Source of the DNA: Methanomicrobiales archaeon
GTDB taxonomy: Archaea; Halobacteriota; Methanomicrobia; Methanomicrobiales; Methanospirillaceae
Direction: 5' to 3'
NCBI GenBank assembly: GCA_026394765.1
Contig: JAPKXQ010000050.1
Location: forward strand, 1-41,906
Length of the DNA stretch: 41,906 nt
The position numbers were made by a program, and so were the translations under genes. Position 1 is the first letter of the stretch; every line of letters begins with the position of its first letter. Below the pieces are notes generated by a model that was not told where the DNA came from, did no database searches, and saw only the letters and a program-made list of their open reading frames with translations. Shown here piece by piece: positions 1 to 9,294 of this stretch.

Positions 1-1
1 C

Positions 2-151
2 AAGGAGCAATCCCTCGCCATAGTTTACAACGATGAAGAGATGGTTGTTCATAAAATAAGGCGATTCGATTATGGGATTAATGAAAAGGTGGTTGATCCG
101 GAAAAGCGTATTTTCGTAGAGATTGATTCAGAAAAGGTACACATTTGCTGA
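2..151 (+). CDS. C-terminal end of an insertion-sequence protein (partial)
   Basis: An open frame enters from the left edge and ends at TGA 149-151, giving 49 residues. The segment is charged and beta-rich (SLAIVYNDEEMVVHKIRRFD), which would suit the C-terminal barrel of an integrase-type transposase, but the catalytic part lies outside the window. The stop codon falls inside the first of three terminal repeats, as expected for a transposase gene that runs up to the end of its element. The family is inferred from context only; IS21-like is one possibility because several terminal repeats follow. Confidence 0.4.
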   Translation, partial: KEQSLAIVYNDEEMVVHKIRRFDYGINEKVVDPEKRIFVEIDSEKVHIC

Positions 152-216
152 GCCTGAAATGGCCATTTGAGGGTACCCATTTGCTGAGCTTTTTGGGGGG
201 TACGATATGCTGAGCC
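136..216. repeat. Insertion-sequence end with three direct terminal repeats
   Basis: Three related copies of a motif reading GGTACNCATTTGCTGAGC lie at about 136-154, 171-190 and 198-216. The third copy is the most diverged (GATATGCTGAGC). Multiple direct repeats at an element end are typical of transposase-binding sites in IS21-like elements. The right boundary is probably near 216-222, where the neighbouring gene starts to read as a coherent protein. Confidence 0.6.
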
Positions 217-348
217 TTTCCAGTTATAGTATTGTGCTCGTGAAAAGGGGACATTATTTTGCTTTAAATAGTCTGTCACAGATAGTTTTGAATCCTTAAT
301 TTTCTGGATATTGTCAAGAATTTCTTGAACTCTAATATCTACAGACAT
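215..348 (-). pseudogene. Truncated helix-turn-helix (transposase OrfA-like) gene
   Basis: From ATG 348 the minus strand encodes about 44 residues that look like a small DNA-binding helix-turn-helix (VTDYLKQNNVPFSRAQYYNW). After the YYNW segment the frame runs into the terminal repeats of the flanking element and becomes low-complexity read-through ending at 70. I interpret this as a host or older element gene cut by insertion of the element at 1-216. The typical partner of such a domain, a DDE transposase, is absent downstream. Base composition is AT-rich compared with the GC-rich core genes. Confidence 0.4.
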
Positions 349-552
349 TGATTAAATAATATGGATTTTAACCTATATAAATTTTGTCTAATTTAAGTGG
401 GTCACATTTTTTATTTAGCCGAAACTCATGTAATACCTGCGGAGATCAGTTTGATGACGTCTGACCCTCTATTGATTATCCCCTTAAGATCTCTCCTCCT
501 CGTCCTTACCCCCATACTTTGTCGTTACCTTTTATGTCCCCCAGTCTGGCAC

Positions 553-3138
553 TCACCTTACCGTAATCATCCTCGAAATTGTCTTTCGGTAACTGGAAGT
601 TAAACTACTGTTTGAGACCTTCAGCGAGACCGAGTATACCCCTGGCTTCGTGTAGGTGTGGGATGGATCCTTCTCTCGGGAGGCTGAACCGTCACCAAAT
701 GTCCAGTACCAGGACGCCGGCCCGCCGGTAGACAGGTCAGAGAACGAGACGACGAGGGGAGAGACTCCCTCTCTGATATCGCTGGTGAAGTTGGCACGTA
801 TCTGTTCAGGTCCGACCGGCTCCAGAGTTGCCGTGACAAAGGATGTCTGTCCCGGTTGCACCGTCACCGCGGCATTATAGTCCCGGTAGCCTGTCCGGGT
901 GAGCCGCATCATGTGGTCACCGGGGCAAACGTTATCTACCGTTATATTGGTCTTTTTTCCAGTCGCAATGCCATCGAGATAGATATAAGCCTCTTCGGGT
1001 GACGATGAGATAGAGATGGACCCATTCGTCACTGGCGGCCTGGTCTTTACCAGGAACGCAGCCTTAAGATTCCCGGACAGACCTGTTGCCACCCGGGTCA
1101 CGATCACTGTGTAAAAGCCAGGTTCTGCTCCCGTAAGATCAAGGTCTCTGACCAGGAGGTTCTGGTCAGATAGAACTCCTGTTGTGTTGATACAGGTTGC
1201 GTTAAGCGAAAACGTTACTATCTCCCCTCCTTCGAAGTTCTTTCCAAAGATCGTTACTAGGGGTACGACCTCTCCTCGGTATGCTGAAGCAGGGTCCACA
1301 CCGGTGATGAACGGCACCGTAACACCGAGCGCTTGTTCCACATTGAGCCGGCCGTTTGTTACACACTTCCCGGCGAGTGCAGGGATCTTTGTCACGCTCA
1401 TAAGGACTCCCTCCTTGACCTGGGCAGAGGAGTAATCGGGGTGAACACTCCAGACGAGTGCTGCAGCCCCGCTCACATGGGGCGTTGCCATTGAAGTCCC
1501 CATCTCATAGATATAGCGCTCTGTTGCAGGTCCAGGCTCACCGATCATCAGGTCGTCGATCCAGATCCCCGGACTCGAGGGTCGATTAATTACAAATCCC
1601 CAGTGTGCCTCAATTCTCACATATACCTTCTTTCCCTTGAATTCAGGCGGTATATTGGCTGAAATCCATGAGAATGTCGGGTAATACTGTTCGGGAGAAG
1701 AGACGACCGATGTCCAGTTCATACGATCGGTGGATAGAGAGAGGTTGAAAAATCCAACTGCGAGCTGTTCCCCTCGATAGTCATCCTGCACATAACATCC
1801 CATCCAGGGATCGGTGAGTCCCGCGAGGTCTACGGATTTCTTTGACGTGAGGTTAAAGACAAGGAACATCGGGTCATCGGGAGTGAACGGGCCACATAAG
1901 GCACTTGAAGGGGCGCTGACGTACTGAGTCGGGTCCAGGTTCCACCGGTCACCCTCGATCTCCCACCGGTCAAAGCTCGAAAAGTTCTCGATAAAGGTAG
2001 GGGACGGGATCGGCACCATGGGATCTATCCCGCAGCTGAGAATATTTACTCCTGGTGCTGCAAGGTCGACAGTCTTTGCTCCATAGTTGGAGAACCATGC
2101 GAGACGGTCGGTATTGTTGACTGCTGCCACCGAGATAATTGTGGGAGAATCGAATGCTGCGGGGTACTCTGGCTTGATATCGGTGTCCTTGGGCTCAGGA
2201 ATGAACCAACCTTCACCATTCCCGGCGGCACAAACGTTGAGGGCGCCGCTCGCCTCTATCGCTTCTTTCAATGCAGGGTTGAAGTCAGAATCACTCCACG
2301 AGTTGCTGATAACCTTCGCTCCGTGGCGTGAAGCCCAGAGGATCGCAGCGATGGCATCTGCGTCCTCCCCAGAACCCTTTTCATCGAATACCTTGAGCGC
2401 CATTATCCTGGCATTCCACGAGACACCGGTGATGCCGCGTGCATTGTTCCCGACCGCTGCAATCGTCCCTGCACAGTGGCTTCCATGGCCCTCGTCATCC
2501 ATCGGGTCAATGTCGTTATTGACAAAGTCATATCCATGAGACCCGGTCTCAGGATCGGTCCACATGTTGGCCTCGAGGTCGGGGTGGTTGTAATCCACTC
2601 CGGTATCCACAACAGCAACGATAACTGACTGGCTCCCTATTGTGGTATCCCAGGCAGATGTCGCATGGATATCGGAGTTCTCCTTTCCCCCATGCTGCCC
2701 GGTATTCTTGAGTCCCCAGAGTTCTGGGAAGAGTGGGTCATTTGGGACGCGGGCGATAGTCCTTATGAAGTTCTTCGAGGTATAGAGTACTGACGCCTCT
2801 TGGGCAATGGATCCCTGGACGGTATCGAGATCACTGCCTGGCGGGACTCTTACGAGGACAAGTCCGGGAAGTCCGAGATCGCGGTAGTCCCGGACTGCCA
2901 TGAGCCCGTAGTTCTGCATAATACCAACCGCTGTGGCATCCAGGCCCTCCTGGGAGAGGGATTTGTCGGTACTAAAGCGGATGAGCAGCTCTCCTGGAAT
3001 ATACCCAGGATCCTGCCCACCCTTGTTCATGAGGGGGGAGAGGACTGCTGACGCAGGGGCTGCCGCACACCCGAGCAGGCAGAGTATGAGAAAGATCGCC
3101 GCTTTGACCATAAGGGGACTGATTGATTCGCGTACCAT
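553..3138 (-). CDS. Secreted subtilisin-family (S8) protease with IPT/TIG, PEGA and PKD domains
   Basis: This is an 861-residue secreted serine endopeptidase. An upstream in-frame ATG at 3306 exists, but the ATG at 3138 begins a clean signal peptide (VKAAIFLILCLLGCAAAPASA) and has AGGA just upstream, so I chose it. The catalytic triad is visible: Asp178 in VVDTGVDYNHPDL, His218 in DDEGHGSHCAGT and Ser549 in GTSMATPHVSGAA. Between the His and Ser blocks, at about 373-541, sits a large insert with a beta-sandwich look (ending WIDDLMIGEPG). C-terminal domains follow in order: IPT/TIG (about 610-700), PEGA (about 705-775) and PKD (about 780-861, WYWTFGDGSASREKDPSHTY). There is no sorting signal or C-terminal membrane anchor, so it is probably released or bound to the S-layer. 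Confidence 0.92.
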   Translation of the reverse strand: MVRESISPLMVKAAIFLILCLLGCAAAPASAVLSPLMNKGGQDPGYIPGELLIRFSTDKSLSQEGLDATAVGIMQNYGLMAVRDYRDLGLPGLVLVRVPPGSDLDTVQGSIAQEASVLYTSKNFIRTIARVPNDPLFPELWGLKNTGQHGGKENSDIHATSAWDTTIGSQSVIVAVVDTGVDYNHPDLEANMWTDPETGSHGYDFVNNDIDPMDDEGHGSHCAGTIAAVGNNARGITGVSWNARIMALKVFDEKGSGEDADAIAAILWASRHGAKVISNSWSDSDFNPALKEAIEASGALNVCAAGNGEGWFIPEPKDTDIKPEYPAAFDSPTIISVAAVNNTDRLAWFSNYGAKTVDLAAPGVNILSCGIDPMVPIPSPTFIENFSSFDRWEIEGDRWNLDPTQYVSAPSSALCGPFTPDDPMFLVFNLTSKKSVDLAGLTDPWMGCYVQDDYRGEQLAVGFFNLSLSTDRMNWTSVVSSPEQYYPTFSWISANIPPEFKGKKVYVRIEAHWGFVINRPSSPGIWIDDLMIGEPGPATERYIYEMGTSMATPHVSGAAALVWSVHPDYSSAQVKEGVLMSVTKIPALAGKCVTNGRLNVEQALGVTVPFITGVDPASAYRGEVVPLVTIFGKNFEGGEIVTFSLNATCINTTGVLSDQNLLVRDLDLTGAEPGFYTVIVTRVATGLSGNLKAAFLVKTRPPVTNGSISISSSPEEAYIYLDGIATGKKTNITVDNVCPGDHMMRLTRTGYRDYNAAVTVQPGQTSFVTATLEPVGPEQIRANFTSDIREGVSPLVVSFSDLSTGGPASWYWTFGDGSASREKDPSHTYTKPGVYSVSLKVSNSSLTSSYRKTISRMITVR

Positions 3139-3253
3139 GATATTTCCTGGTTGCACCTGCAACGTGGACCCATAAAAGAATTGTCTTTTACCTCTCACCT
3201 GAGGTAGGGGTGCTCCCGGGTGGTAAATGGAAAAATAGTCCTGTTTCATACCG

Positions 3254-4430
3254 TCAGGGCTTTGGAGCGGTCCGCTTCTCCCCTGGTGGGCCGGCGAGAT
3301 TCCCATATAACTGACTTATATAAAGTCGTAATAGGGCAAGTTCCAAGACATCAGATCTTTGTGGGTTCTCTGGTCGATGACGAGGATCTGGTCGGTGTGT
3401 CTGATGAACCCGTGGGCATTCGCCTGTTTTGCTGCGGCGATACAGTCCTCGTTGGTTGATCCCTCCCTCGCAAACTTCAGGTTCTCCATGACAGTGTCCG
3501 TGAACAGGAATGGTTCCTGGATAACCTGGACGACCTGAACCATCAGGCTGTCCTGGCTGAAGGTCCTGATATCTGTCCCGTCCATGGCAAATTTCCGTGG
3601 CCAATGTCGTATTGCTGGGTCAGGATATTGATTATTGTGCTCTTCCCATCCCCGTTCGAGCAAAATGGGACTAACTTCTGCCCGGGTTCTGCGTAGATTG
3701 TGTTGTCGATGAGTACCTTTCTCCCGGGTACATAGGAAAAGTCCACGTGATCGAACCCTAAAATGTCAGGTACCGGCGGCAAAAGCGGTTTTCCTGACAA
3801 TTCGGCTACCCTGGGTTGTTAGTTTTCCATGATCTCGGAGACCATCAGGAAGGAGGGACGTGCGGACGATATGGCGGGAAGGTCTGTTCCGAGGACAATA
3901 AAGGCATGACCACCAGAAACGTGTACTTGACAATGGCTGTGACCTTCCCGAGGAAAGATCCCGTTTCGGCCATTACCCGGGCCCTTCCTAAGTAATAGGC
4001 CGCATCGAGGGCTAAGATTACTACAAAGTTAATCGACAGGATGAGTATTAACGCATGGTATTGTGCCTTTGCTGAGGCAGGTCTTACCTGTCCGGAGAGA
4101 TCATTGAACCGTGTATTCTCAAGGTCCTGACAGACGATAGCCCTGGCACCCGAACTCTTGCCATATTCTCTTGAAGTGTCCTTGTGATCAGGTCGTACTT
4201 TTCCTGGCGAATGAGAAGAGCGGCACGACGACTCCGATGTAGAGAAAGAGAAGAACCACCGAGACAACAAGTACATTCGCCATGGTCCAGATAAGCGTCG
4301 GGGTGTGAGGGCTAGGTAAGACTCATTCATGAGATATTCCGTCGTCCTATTAGAGAATTTGACTGTTATTGCGATTTTCTCCGCTTGTCATACCCAGGTA
4401 AGAAGTACTGCCAGTAGCATATACCCACCA
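3254..4430 (-). pseudogene. Decayed ABC exporter gene (fused membrane and ATPase domains)
   Basis: Three overlapping minus-strand frames read consecutive pieces of one ABC exporter. Up to about 4422 there is membrane-domain sequence (WTMANVLVVSVVLLFLYIGV). At 3845-4200 another membrane piece aligns with the intact exporter at 33840-35666. At 3543-3800 the ATPase start FSYVPGRKVLIDN matches FSYVPGRRVMKDA there. At about 3316-3560 EPFLFTDTVMENLKFAREG matches EPILFSDTVMNNLLYAREG. The Walker A is damaged (CSNGDGKST), the ABC signature and Walker B are deleted, and at least four frame changes are needed. It is a dead relative of that intact exporter. Confidence 0.8.
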
Positions 4431-4512
4431 TTTTTTTACCATGATCTTCCAAATGACCTCATGGCAAGCATTTAAGAGTCCGACAGTACTACAGAAATCG
4501 TGAGGGATAAAG

Positions 4513-5637
4513 ATGAGGAGAGGTATCTATTCGACGGTGAGCGTAGTAGTCATCTGCTCTGCTCTCATCGTGGGGATCTACGCAGCAACCGTTACAGAGG
4601 GCTCCGGGGTTCTTGTCACTGTGACAAACCCAGGAGACAGCCAGGGTGTGCCCGCCCAGATCGGTGTTGGGGCCCGTTATACTGCAAAGCTCTCGGGTGT
4701 CGGTGTAAAAGACGACTCTGTCACAGTCATCTCAAACTGGGAACGTGGGAGTAAATCCATCACTGTGTCGAAGGGGTCGACAGTTACCATCACAGGATAT
4801 GTCCTGGTCACAGGGCATTCCGGCTCTTTCTTCGTCATTTCACCAAAAGACGTTTATAACTTTATCATTCCAAAGAACCAGAATAAGTACTTCACTATCA
4901 CGCAGAAGTGCGACCAGACAGGGAACTTCAAGCTCCAGTTCGGTGTGAATATACCAGGGACCTTGATCCGGGACCAGAGGATACTTAAAATCATTGTTGG
5001 CTCCCCCACACCGACGCCGACACCTACCCCAACAACAACCCCGACTACAACCCACCCTGTCGTCGTCCCACTAAATACCAACCAGATCGAGAAGTACGCG
5101 TATGACAAGACAAATGCAATACGCGGGACGTTCCAACTTACAGGGTACTGGCGCGATGGGATAGACCATGTATGTCATGCATGGATGCCCGATGCAGACG
5201 GAGTACAGATAACTGCACGTGAACACAGCGCTGATATGGCAGATAACAACTACTTCGCCCACAATAGCCTGAATGGGAAGACACCGTATCAACGGATAAG
5301 AGAGACACTACAGAACTGTCCACTTCCTGGCACACTTCCTACGGCGTATGCAGAGAACATCGCATGGACGACACATAACCCTGGGGACACCGAGCAGATC
5401 GTTGCGGAGAGGATGATCAATGCATTTGTGTACGACGATGCAGCATCCTCCTGGGGTCACCGTCATAACATCCTCGATGGCCAGACATCAGATATCTACA
5501 GTGGGTGGCACAATCCCGCTTTAGGGTATAATAAAATGGGTATTGGTGTCGCCGTGGGCTACAATTACCAGGGGCAGAATGGACCGGTGTATATTCTCAC
5601 ACAGGACTTCTATAACGGCGGGTGCGGCTGCAGGTAG
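4513..5637 (+). CDS. Secreted CAP (SCP/PR-1-like) domain protein
   Basis: A 374-residue exported protein. GTGAGGGATAAAG precedes the ATG, giving a ribosome site. Residues 1-25 form a signal peptide. Residues 26-160 form a beta-rich N-terminal module of unknown type. A Thr/Pro linker (about 165-183) leads to a CAP domain (about 190-374) with the expected motifs: DNNYFAHNSLNGKTP, AENIAW, WGHRHNILDG and GIGVAVGYNYQG. The His and Glu residues that line the CAP cavity are present. CAP proteins bind lipids or act as putative proteases or adhesins; the archaeal role is unknown. A CGC cysteine pair sits at the very C-terminus. Confidence 0.88.
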   Translation: MRRGIYSTVSVVVICSALIVGIYAATVTEGSGVLVTVTNPGDSQGVPAQIGVGARYTAKLSGVGVKDDSVTVISNWERGSKSITVSKGSTVTITGYVLVTGHSGSFFVISPKDVYNFIIPKNQNKYFTITQKCDQTGNFKLQFGVNIPGTLIRDQRILKIIVGSPTPTPTPTPTTTPTTTHPVVVPLNTNQIEKYAYDKTNAIRGTFQLTGYWRDGIDHVCHAWMPDADGVQITAREHSADMADNNYFAHNSLNGKTPYQRIRETLQNCPLPGTLPTAYAENIAWTTHNPGDTEQIVAERMINAFVYDDAASSWGHRHNILDGQTSDIYSGWHNPALGYNKMGIGVAVGYNYQGQNGPVYILTQDFYNGGCGCR

Positions 5638-5710
5638 GATAGTCGTCATCAAATAAGACAGTAAACCACAAATACAGAAGCCCCCCTGAAACGCTCATAG
5701 CATTAAGTGG

Positions 5711-5745
5711 GGAGGAGAGACCTCTCTCCCTTGCCATCCTTTTAA
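5711..5745 (+). terminator. Hairpin terminator downstream of the CAP gene
   Basis: GGAGAG (5714-5719), a four-base loop, and CTCTCC (5724-5729) form a 6-bp hairpin about 75 bp after the stop codon. It is followed by a pyrimidine-rich stretch ending in TTTT, the usual archaeal termination signal. Confidence 0.4.
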
Positions 5746-6411
5746 CCAGTACCCTGCGATGGGGAATGGGAAGTCGGCTGGATCTGACTACTTCCACGTG
5801 CGTCGCCTTGAAGGACTATGTCGCAATTATATCCTGTACACTGGCAGCGTGAACGTGATGGTAAGTGGAGAAGAAGGGTTGGGATATGTCAGGTGCCGGG
5901 CGCGTCTTTAGGTGAGTGATGTCAGGGAAGGAGAACGGGGCCAGGACTATCTATCCTTTCACTGGTAAATTCGCTTGCAGTCGTTAAAGGCTAAATGTCA
6001 GATTCTTTGATGAGGAATGAGGAATGGGCTGCTCGGAGATCTACAACATTCCAAAGACCTCATGCCTTGTTAGTAGCAGATCGATCCAGTGGCTGATAGC
6101 ATGTAACTCCCCCTTATCAGGGGGATATGAGGACGAGCCAGACGACTTCAACTCATTTGGTCATGGGTAAAATCATTCGAATCAGAAGAGCAGTCCGCAG
6201 AAGACCTACAGGCAAAGGAGTGTGCTATCGTTGGCCCGATCTACCAAGAATTCGGCAGGATGATGTGATAGGAGCCGGTGCGGAGTCAGTACACTTCAAG
6301 GGATGAGGTCAAGTGAAAATGACCAGGCGTCTGAACAAGGAACTCATGATATTGATGAGAACAATTCTGTAACTTTCCTATTTTTCCCTTCAAAAATCCA
6401 AATAATCCGGT
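5746..6411. other. Gene-free interval
   Basis: No convincing gene on either strand. A 5-bp hairpin CCCCC-TTATCA-GGGGG lies at 6109-6124. A short plus-strand frame at about 6158-6270 (ESEEQSAEDLQAKECAIVG) looks protein-like but has no start and is flanked by stops; it may be a gene remnant. A frame opening at 6303 has no family resemblance and runs into the next gene in another frame. Confidence 0.4.
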
Positions 6412-6969
6412 ATGTCTGTCGAAGCAGAAGCAGTAATAACTGTAGCCGGACTTATGGCTATTGCAGCCCGAACCGCACCCAAAGGCGTAGGGCTTGACTC
6501 GATCGAAATTGAGATCGTCACTGGCAAAGACCTGGAGAAGATCGCAGAGAGGATGATTCATATCGCAGCAGAAACTGGAAAGGATTTTTTTCGGATCAAT
6601 GGCGAACAGGTAAGAATCAGTGATGCCATGGTTCTTATCGGAGTAAACAGGAAGAAGACTCTCGGCATGGACTGCGGCGGTTGTGGGCATGCAACATGCA
6701 AAGACATGGCAGTTGCCATTGCTGCGGCCAACTCCCAAAAAACAGATTACCTCGGTCCAAACTGCGTCTTCAAGGTCACTGACCTTGGTATTGCTGTGGG
6801 GTCAGCGGTGAAAACTGCGAGCATCCACAACGTGGACAACCGTGTCATGTATACCGCCGGCGTTGCCGTATTAAAACTAGGGATGTTCAAAGGTTGCAGT
6901 ATGGTGTATGGGATTCCCCTGAAAGCCTCAGGGAAGAATATCTACTTTGATACCGGAATAGAACATTAG
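6412..6969 (+). CDS. DUF2148 ferredoxin-domain protein
   Basis: A 185-residue cytoplasmic protein. The N-terminus (GLMAIAARTAPKGVGLDSI) and the cysteine block GMDCGGCGHATCKDM at about residue 85 are hallmarks of the DUF2148 family, found in methanogens and other anaerobes and annotated as a ferredoxin-domain protein. The CGGCG...C pattern plus the later NCVF cysteine would ligate one Fe-S cluster. Its substrate is unknown. The ribosome site is weak, so the start is supported mainly by family length. It is flanked by long gene-free DNA on both sides, so no operon context helps. Confidence 0.85.
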   Translation: MSVEAEAVITVAGLMAIAARTAPKGVGLDSIEIEIVTGKDLEKIAERMIHIAAETGKDFFRINGEQVRISDAMVLIGVNRKKTLGMDCGGCGHATCKDMAVAIAAANSQKTDYLGPNCVFKVTDLGIAVGSAVKTASIHNVDNRVMYTAGVAVLKLGMFKGCSMVYGIPLKASGKNIYFDTGIEH

Positions 6970-7170
6970 ACGGATCTCAAAATCATTAGCTAATTGTAAT
7001 GTCCCAAAATCTCTTGGACGCTCATTTTTTATGTTTGTACCAGTTGGTGGTACATACGACATTCGGCAGTAATTTCTCGTAACTGTTTACCTTTCTCTTG
7101 TGAATGATCGGGGCTGAATGTATGGCCCTTGAGCGACTCCATTTGAGAGATCGGGACAGAATGCCAAATC

Positions 7171-7232
7171 TGTTATGAAAAACTTCGTCTTTCATAGCCT
7201 TCTATGAACCCTCTGTTCATCGAAGACTTTTT
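7171..7232 (-). repeat. Dispersed structured repeat, copy A
   Basis: Read on the minus strand this is AAAAAGTC, then ATGAACAGAGGGTTCAT, CATAGAAGGCTATG and a final hairpin arm AAAGAC-GAAG-TTTTT. Four other copies lie at 27874, 28106, 30805 and 31907. In this copy the last stem carries a change that still allows a G-U pair in RNA read in the repeat direction. Confidence 0.75.
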
Positions 7233-7264
7233 AGATCGGTGGGATGTCACCAGTTCCCAGGGAT

Positions 7265-7540
7265 CACGTCTACCCCCCCGACTTCACAAAAGTAGGGGGA
7301 GCAGCGTTAACCCTTACCGTGAAAGGGCACCAACTACACCGGGTCGTCCCTGATCTCTTGGGACGGTGTGAACCAGGGCGACGACGTTTCTATCCGGAAC
7401 GCAGGTAAGAACTTCGCTGAATGCAGGTAATGTTGGGGCAACTGCTCCCCGGACGTTGAACGTGCCGGTCTGGAATGTCGGGCCGGCTGGGGTCCTGTGG
7501 TCAGGGGTAAATAAGACGATGTGCGTGACGGTGTGGGAGA
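7265..7540 (+). pseudogene. Probable dead archaeal type IV pilin-like gene
   Basis: Successive frames give protein-like pieces in order: VGGAALTLTVKG, then GTNYTGSSLISWDGVNQGDD, then GATAPRTLNVPVWNVGPAG and VNKTMCVTVWEKKVL. The pattern resembles the C-terminal beta domain of archaeal pilins (a conserved GG-A-L-L segment, and a terminal V-V-W-K segment). At least two frameshifts separate the pieces, and no N-terminal pilin signal is visible upstream. The family call is from pattern only. Confidence 0.4.
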
Positions 7541-8613
7541 AGAAGGTCCTTTTTTTCCTTTTAAGAGCGATACGTTATTTGTTGTGGATGTAATGAGGTT
7601 GTTTCAAAACTCTTCTTTTGTTACTGATGCTATAGCGATAATACTGTTAAGTTTAATTATTTAATTAATATAACGCCTATATAAATTATTACTGTTTGAC
7701 CAAACTGGGTTTTGAAAGACCTCTATAACAGCCCTAAAACGGGTTTTTTTATTTTGGAGAGGTTAAAGTAAGGGTAAAAAGTCGCTTTGAATATGGGGGC
7801 CTTGGCTATTAATAGGTGACATTGTTTCCTGCCGTATTTTAATAAATAGGGTGATTGTCAGGTAGATTTACCAGATGGACCGAATCGGGCCGTTTATTAA
7901 AGAGTTTTAGTGGAACCTGGTTTTAGTTTGGGGTAATCGGGGTCCATATTAGGCGTATTTACCCTTATCCCTGGTATCTCGTCTCTAGAACCATCTGCCA
8001 TTCTTTCAGATGCATCACCGGTAAACTGCCTCTACTTACCGGTGAAATGCGTTAATTGGTCAGACCCTCGAACCAAGTCTACCCCCCCAGTCTCTCGTAA
8101 TGTGGAAACACTACGGTTCCGTTCAAGCTGACTGGAATCGGCTACCTGGCAGGTGCAGTGGTGATCTCTGCCTCCCCCCATATCGCCCGGGTCGGTAGCA
8201 GCCGTTCCTGGGGTCCTACTAGTACTGGGGCGGGCGCTCATCGTATATTGGCATGTTGAGTCCTTTTGTGTTGGGTTGATTGCCGGACCGCGATGCGGCG
8301 AGTCTGGTTTTGGTCCTCCATACTCCAGTGAGAAGCGAAAACAGGAACTGTCCCGGATGATCTCTAAGCAGTGTTACGACCATGAGATACGGGCAAACGG
8401 CTCATTTGTAGAAGGAGCAGGTCCGTGATCAACAAGAGCCGAAATTGATAGGATAAGGATCTTTGGGTGGTGAAGATGAAAAAGCACGTCTGCTGTGAGT
8501 TATGCCCTTTGAGAAATTATTTTCGGACTGTACACCATCTCTATCACGCATCTCCGATAGATCTTCCAGGATGAGATGCGGAGATCCGGCAATGACGAAA
8601 GAGATGGGGTGTC
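7541..8613. other. Gene-free interval with a 10-bp inverted repeat
   Basis: No supported gene. AT-rich DNA at 7600-7700 is followed by several near-miss frames. A plus-strand frame at about 8169-8428 encodes a hydrophobic stretch (VPGVLLVLGRALIVYW) with no start codon and may be a membrane-protein remnant. A perfect inverted repeat, TCACCGGTAA at 8015-8024 and TTACCGGTGA at 8036-8045, has an 11-nt spacer. Confidence 0.45.
8015..8045. repeat. Perfect 10-bp inverted repeat
   Basis: TCACCGGTAA and TTACCGGTGA flank 11 nt. The core CCGGTAA/TTACCGG also forms the arms of the inverted repeat at 25380-25417. It could be a protein-binding site, a hairpin or a remnant of a small element end. Confidence 0.5.
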
Positions 8614-9294
8614 TCATCCCGTATCTGCTATGATCAGCCCGTCTTGGAGGGTGAGGACCCGATCAAAATACTCCTTGTGCCACTCTTCATGGGAGACCAT
8701 CACGATCGTCTGCTCCCTCTCCATGTTTATCGTTTTGAAGAGGTCAAGCACGGTCCTTGAGCTGGCGGTGTCCAGGTTTGCACAGGGCTCGTCGGCAAAG
8801 AGGATCTCCGGGTGGTCCACGATTGCCCGTGCGATTGCTACCCGCTGCTGCTCTCCGCCAGAGAGCTCGTTGTGAAGGTGGGCCATCCGGTCCCCCAGCC
8901 CAATCAGGGCGAGGATCTGCGCAGTTGAAGAGAGGTAATCCAACATCTTGGTCCCCCTTACCATTGACGCGAGAAAGACATTCTCCTGGACATTCAGTTC
9001 AGGGACGAGCGCATAGTCCTGAAAAACATATCCGAGCCTTTTTAACCTAAACCTCGCCCTCTCACGGTCTGAAAGGACTCCGATGTCAATACCGGAAAGG
9101 GCTATTGACCCCGAAGAAGGGCGGTCAAGGAGGCCGAGCATATGGAGGAGCGTCGACTTCCCGCTCCCACTCGCCCCCATGATCCCGACAAATTCTCCCT
9201 TTCCTATCGTCACGGTCACTCCCCTCAGGGCATGTACCTGCACCTTTCCCATCTGGTAGACCTTGGTTACGTCTTTGGTCTGGATCATCGTCAT
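8614..9294 (-). CDS. ABC transporter ATPase, LolD/MacB type
   Basis: A 226-residue nucleotide-binding subunit that pairs with the FtsX-fold permease encoded just upstream. It has Walker A GASGSGKST (about residue 40), Q-loop VFQDYALVPELNV, signature LSGGEQQR, Walker B ILFADEPCANLD and switch His in MVSHE. Length and the FADEP variant fit the LolD/MacB/SalX group, which powers mechanical export or extraction rather than import. The start codon overlaps the end of the permease gene by 4 nt, so the two are translationally coupled. It is the last gene of a minus-strand three-gene unit (11791 to 8614). Confidence 0.93.
   Translation of the reverse strand: MTMIQTKDVTKVYQMGKVQVHALRGVTVTIGKGEFVGIMGASGSGKSTLLHMLGLLDRPSSGSIALSGIDIGVLSDRERARFRLKRLGYVFQDYALVPELNVQENVFLASMVRGTKMLDYLSSTAQILALIGLGDRMAHLHNELSGGEQQRVAIARAIVDHPEILFADEPCANLDTASSRTVLDLFKTINMEREQTIVMVSHEEWHKEYFDRVLTLQDGLIIADTG

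Noticed and set aside
397-603. 68-codon plus-strand frame near the subtilase end
   Set aside because: No family features; partly antisense to the subtilase C-terminus.
8032-8241. 69-codon minus-strand frame
   Set aside because: Low-complexity, polar composition, no ribosome site, and overlaps the inverted repeat at 8015-8045.
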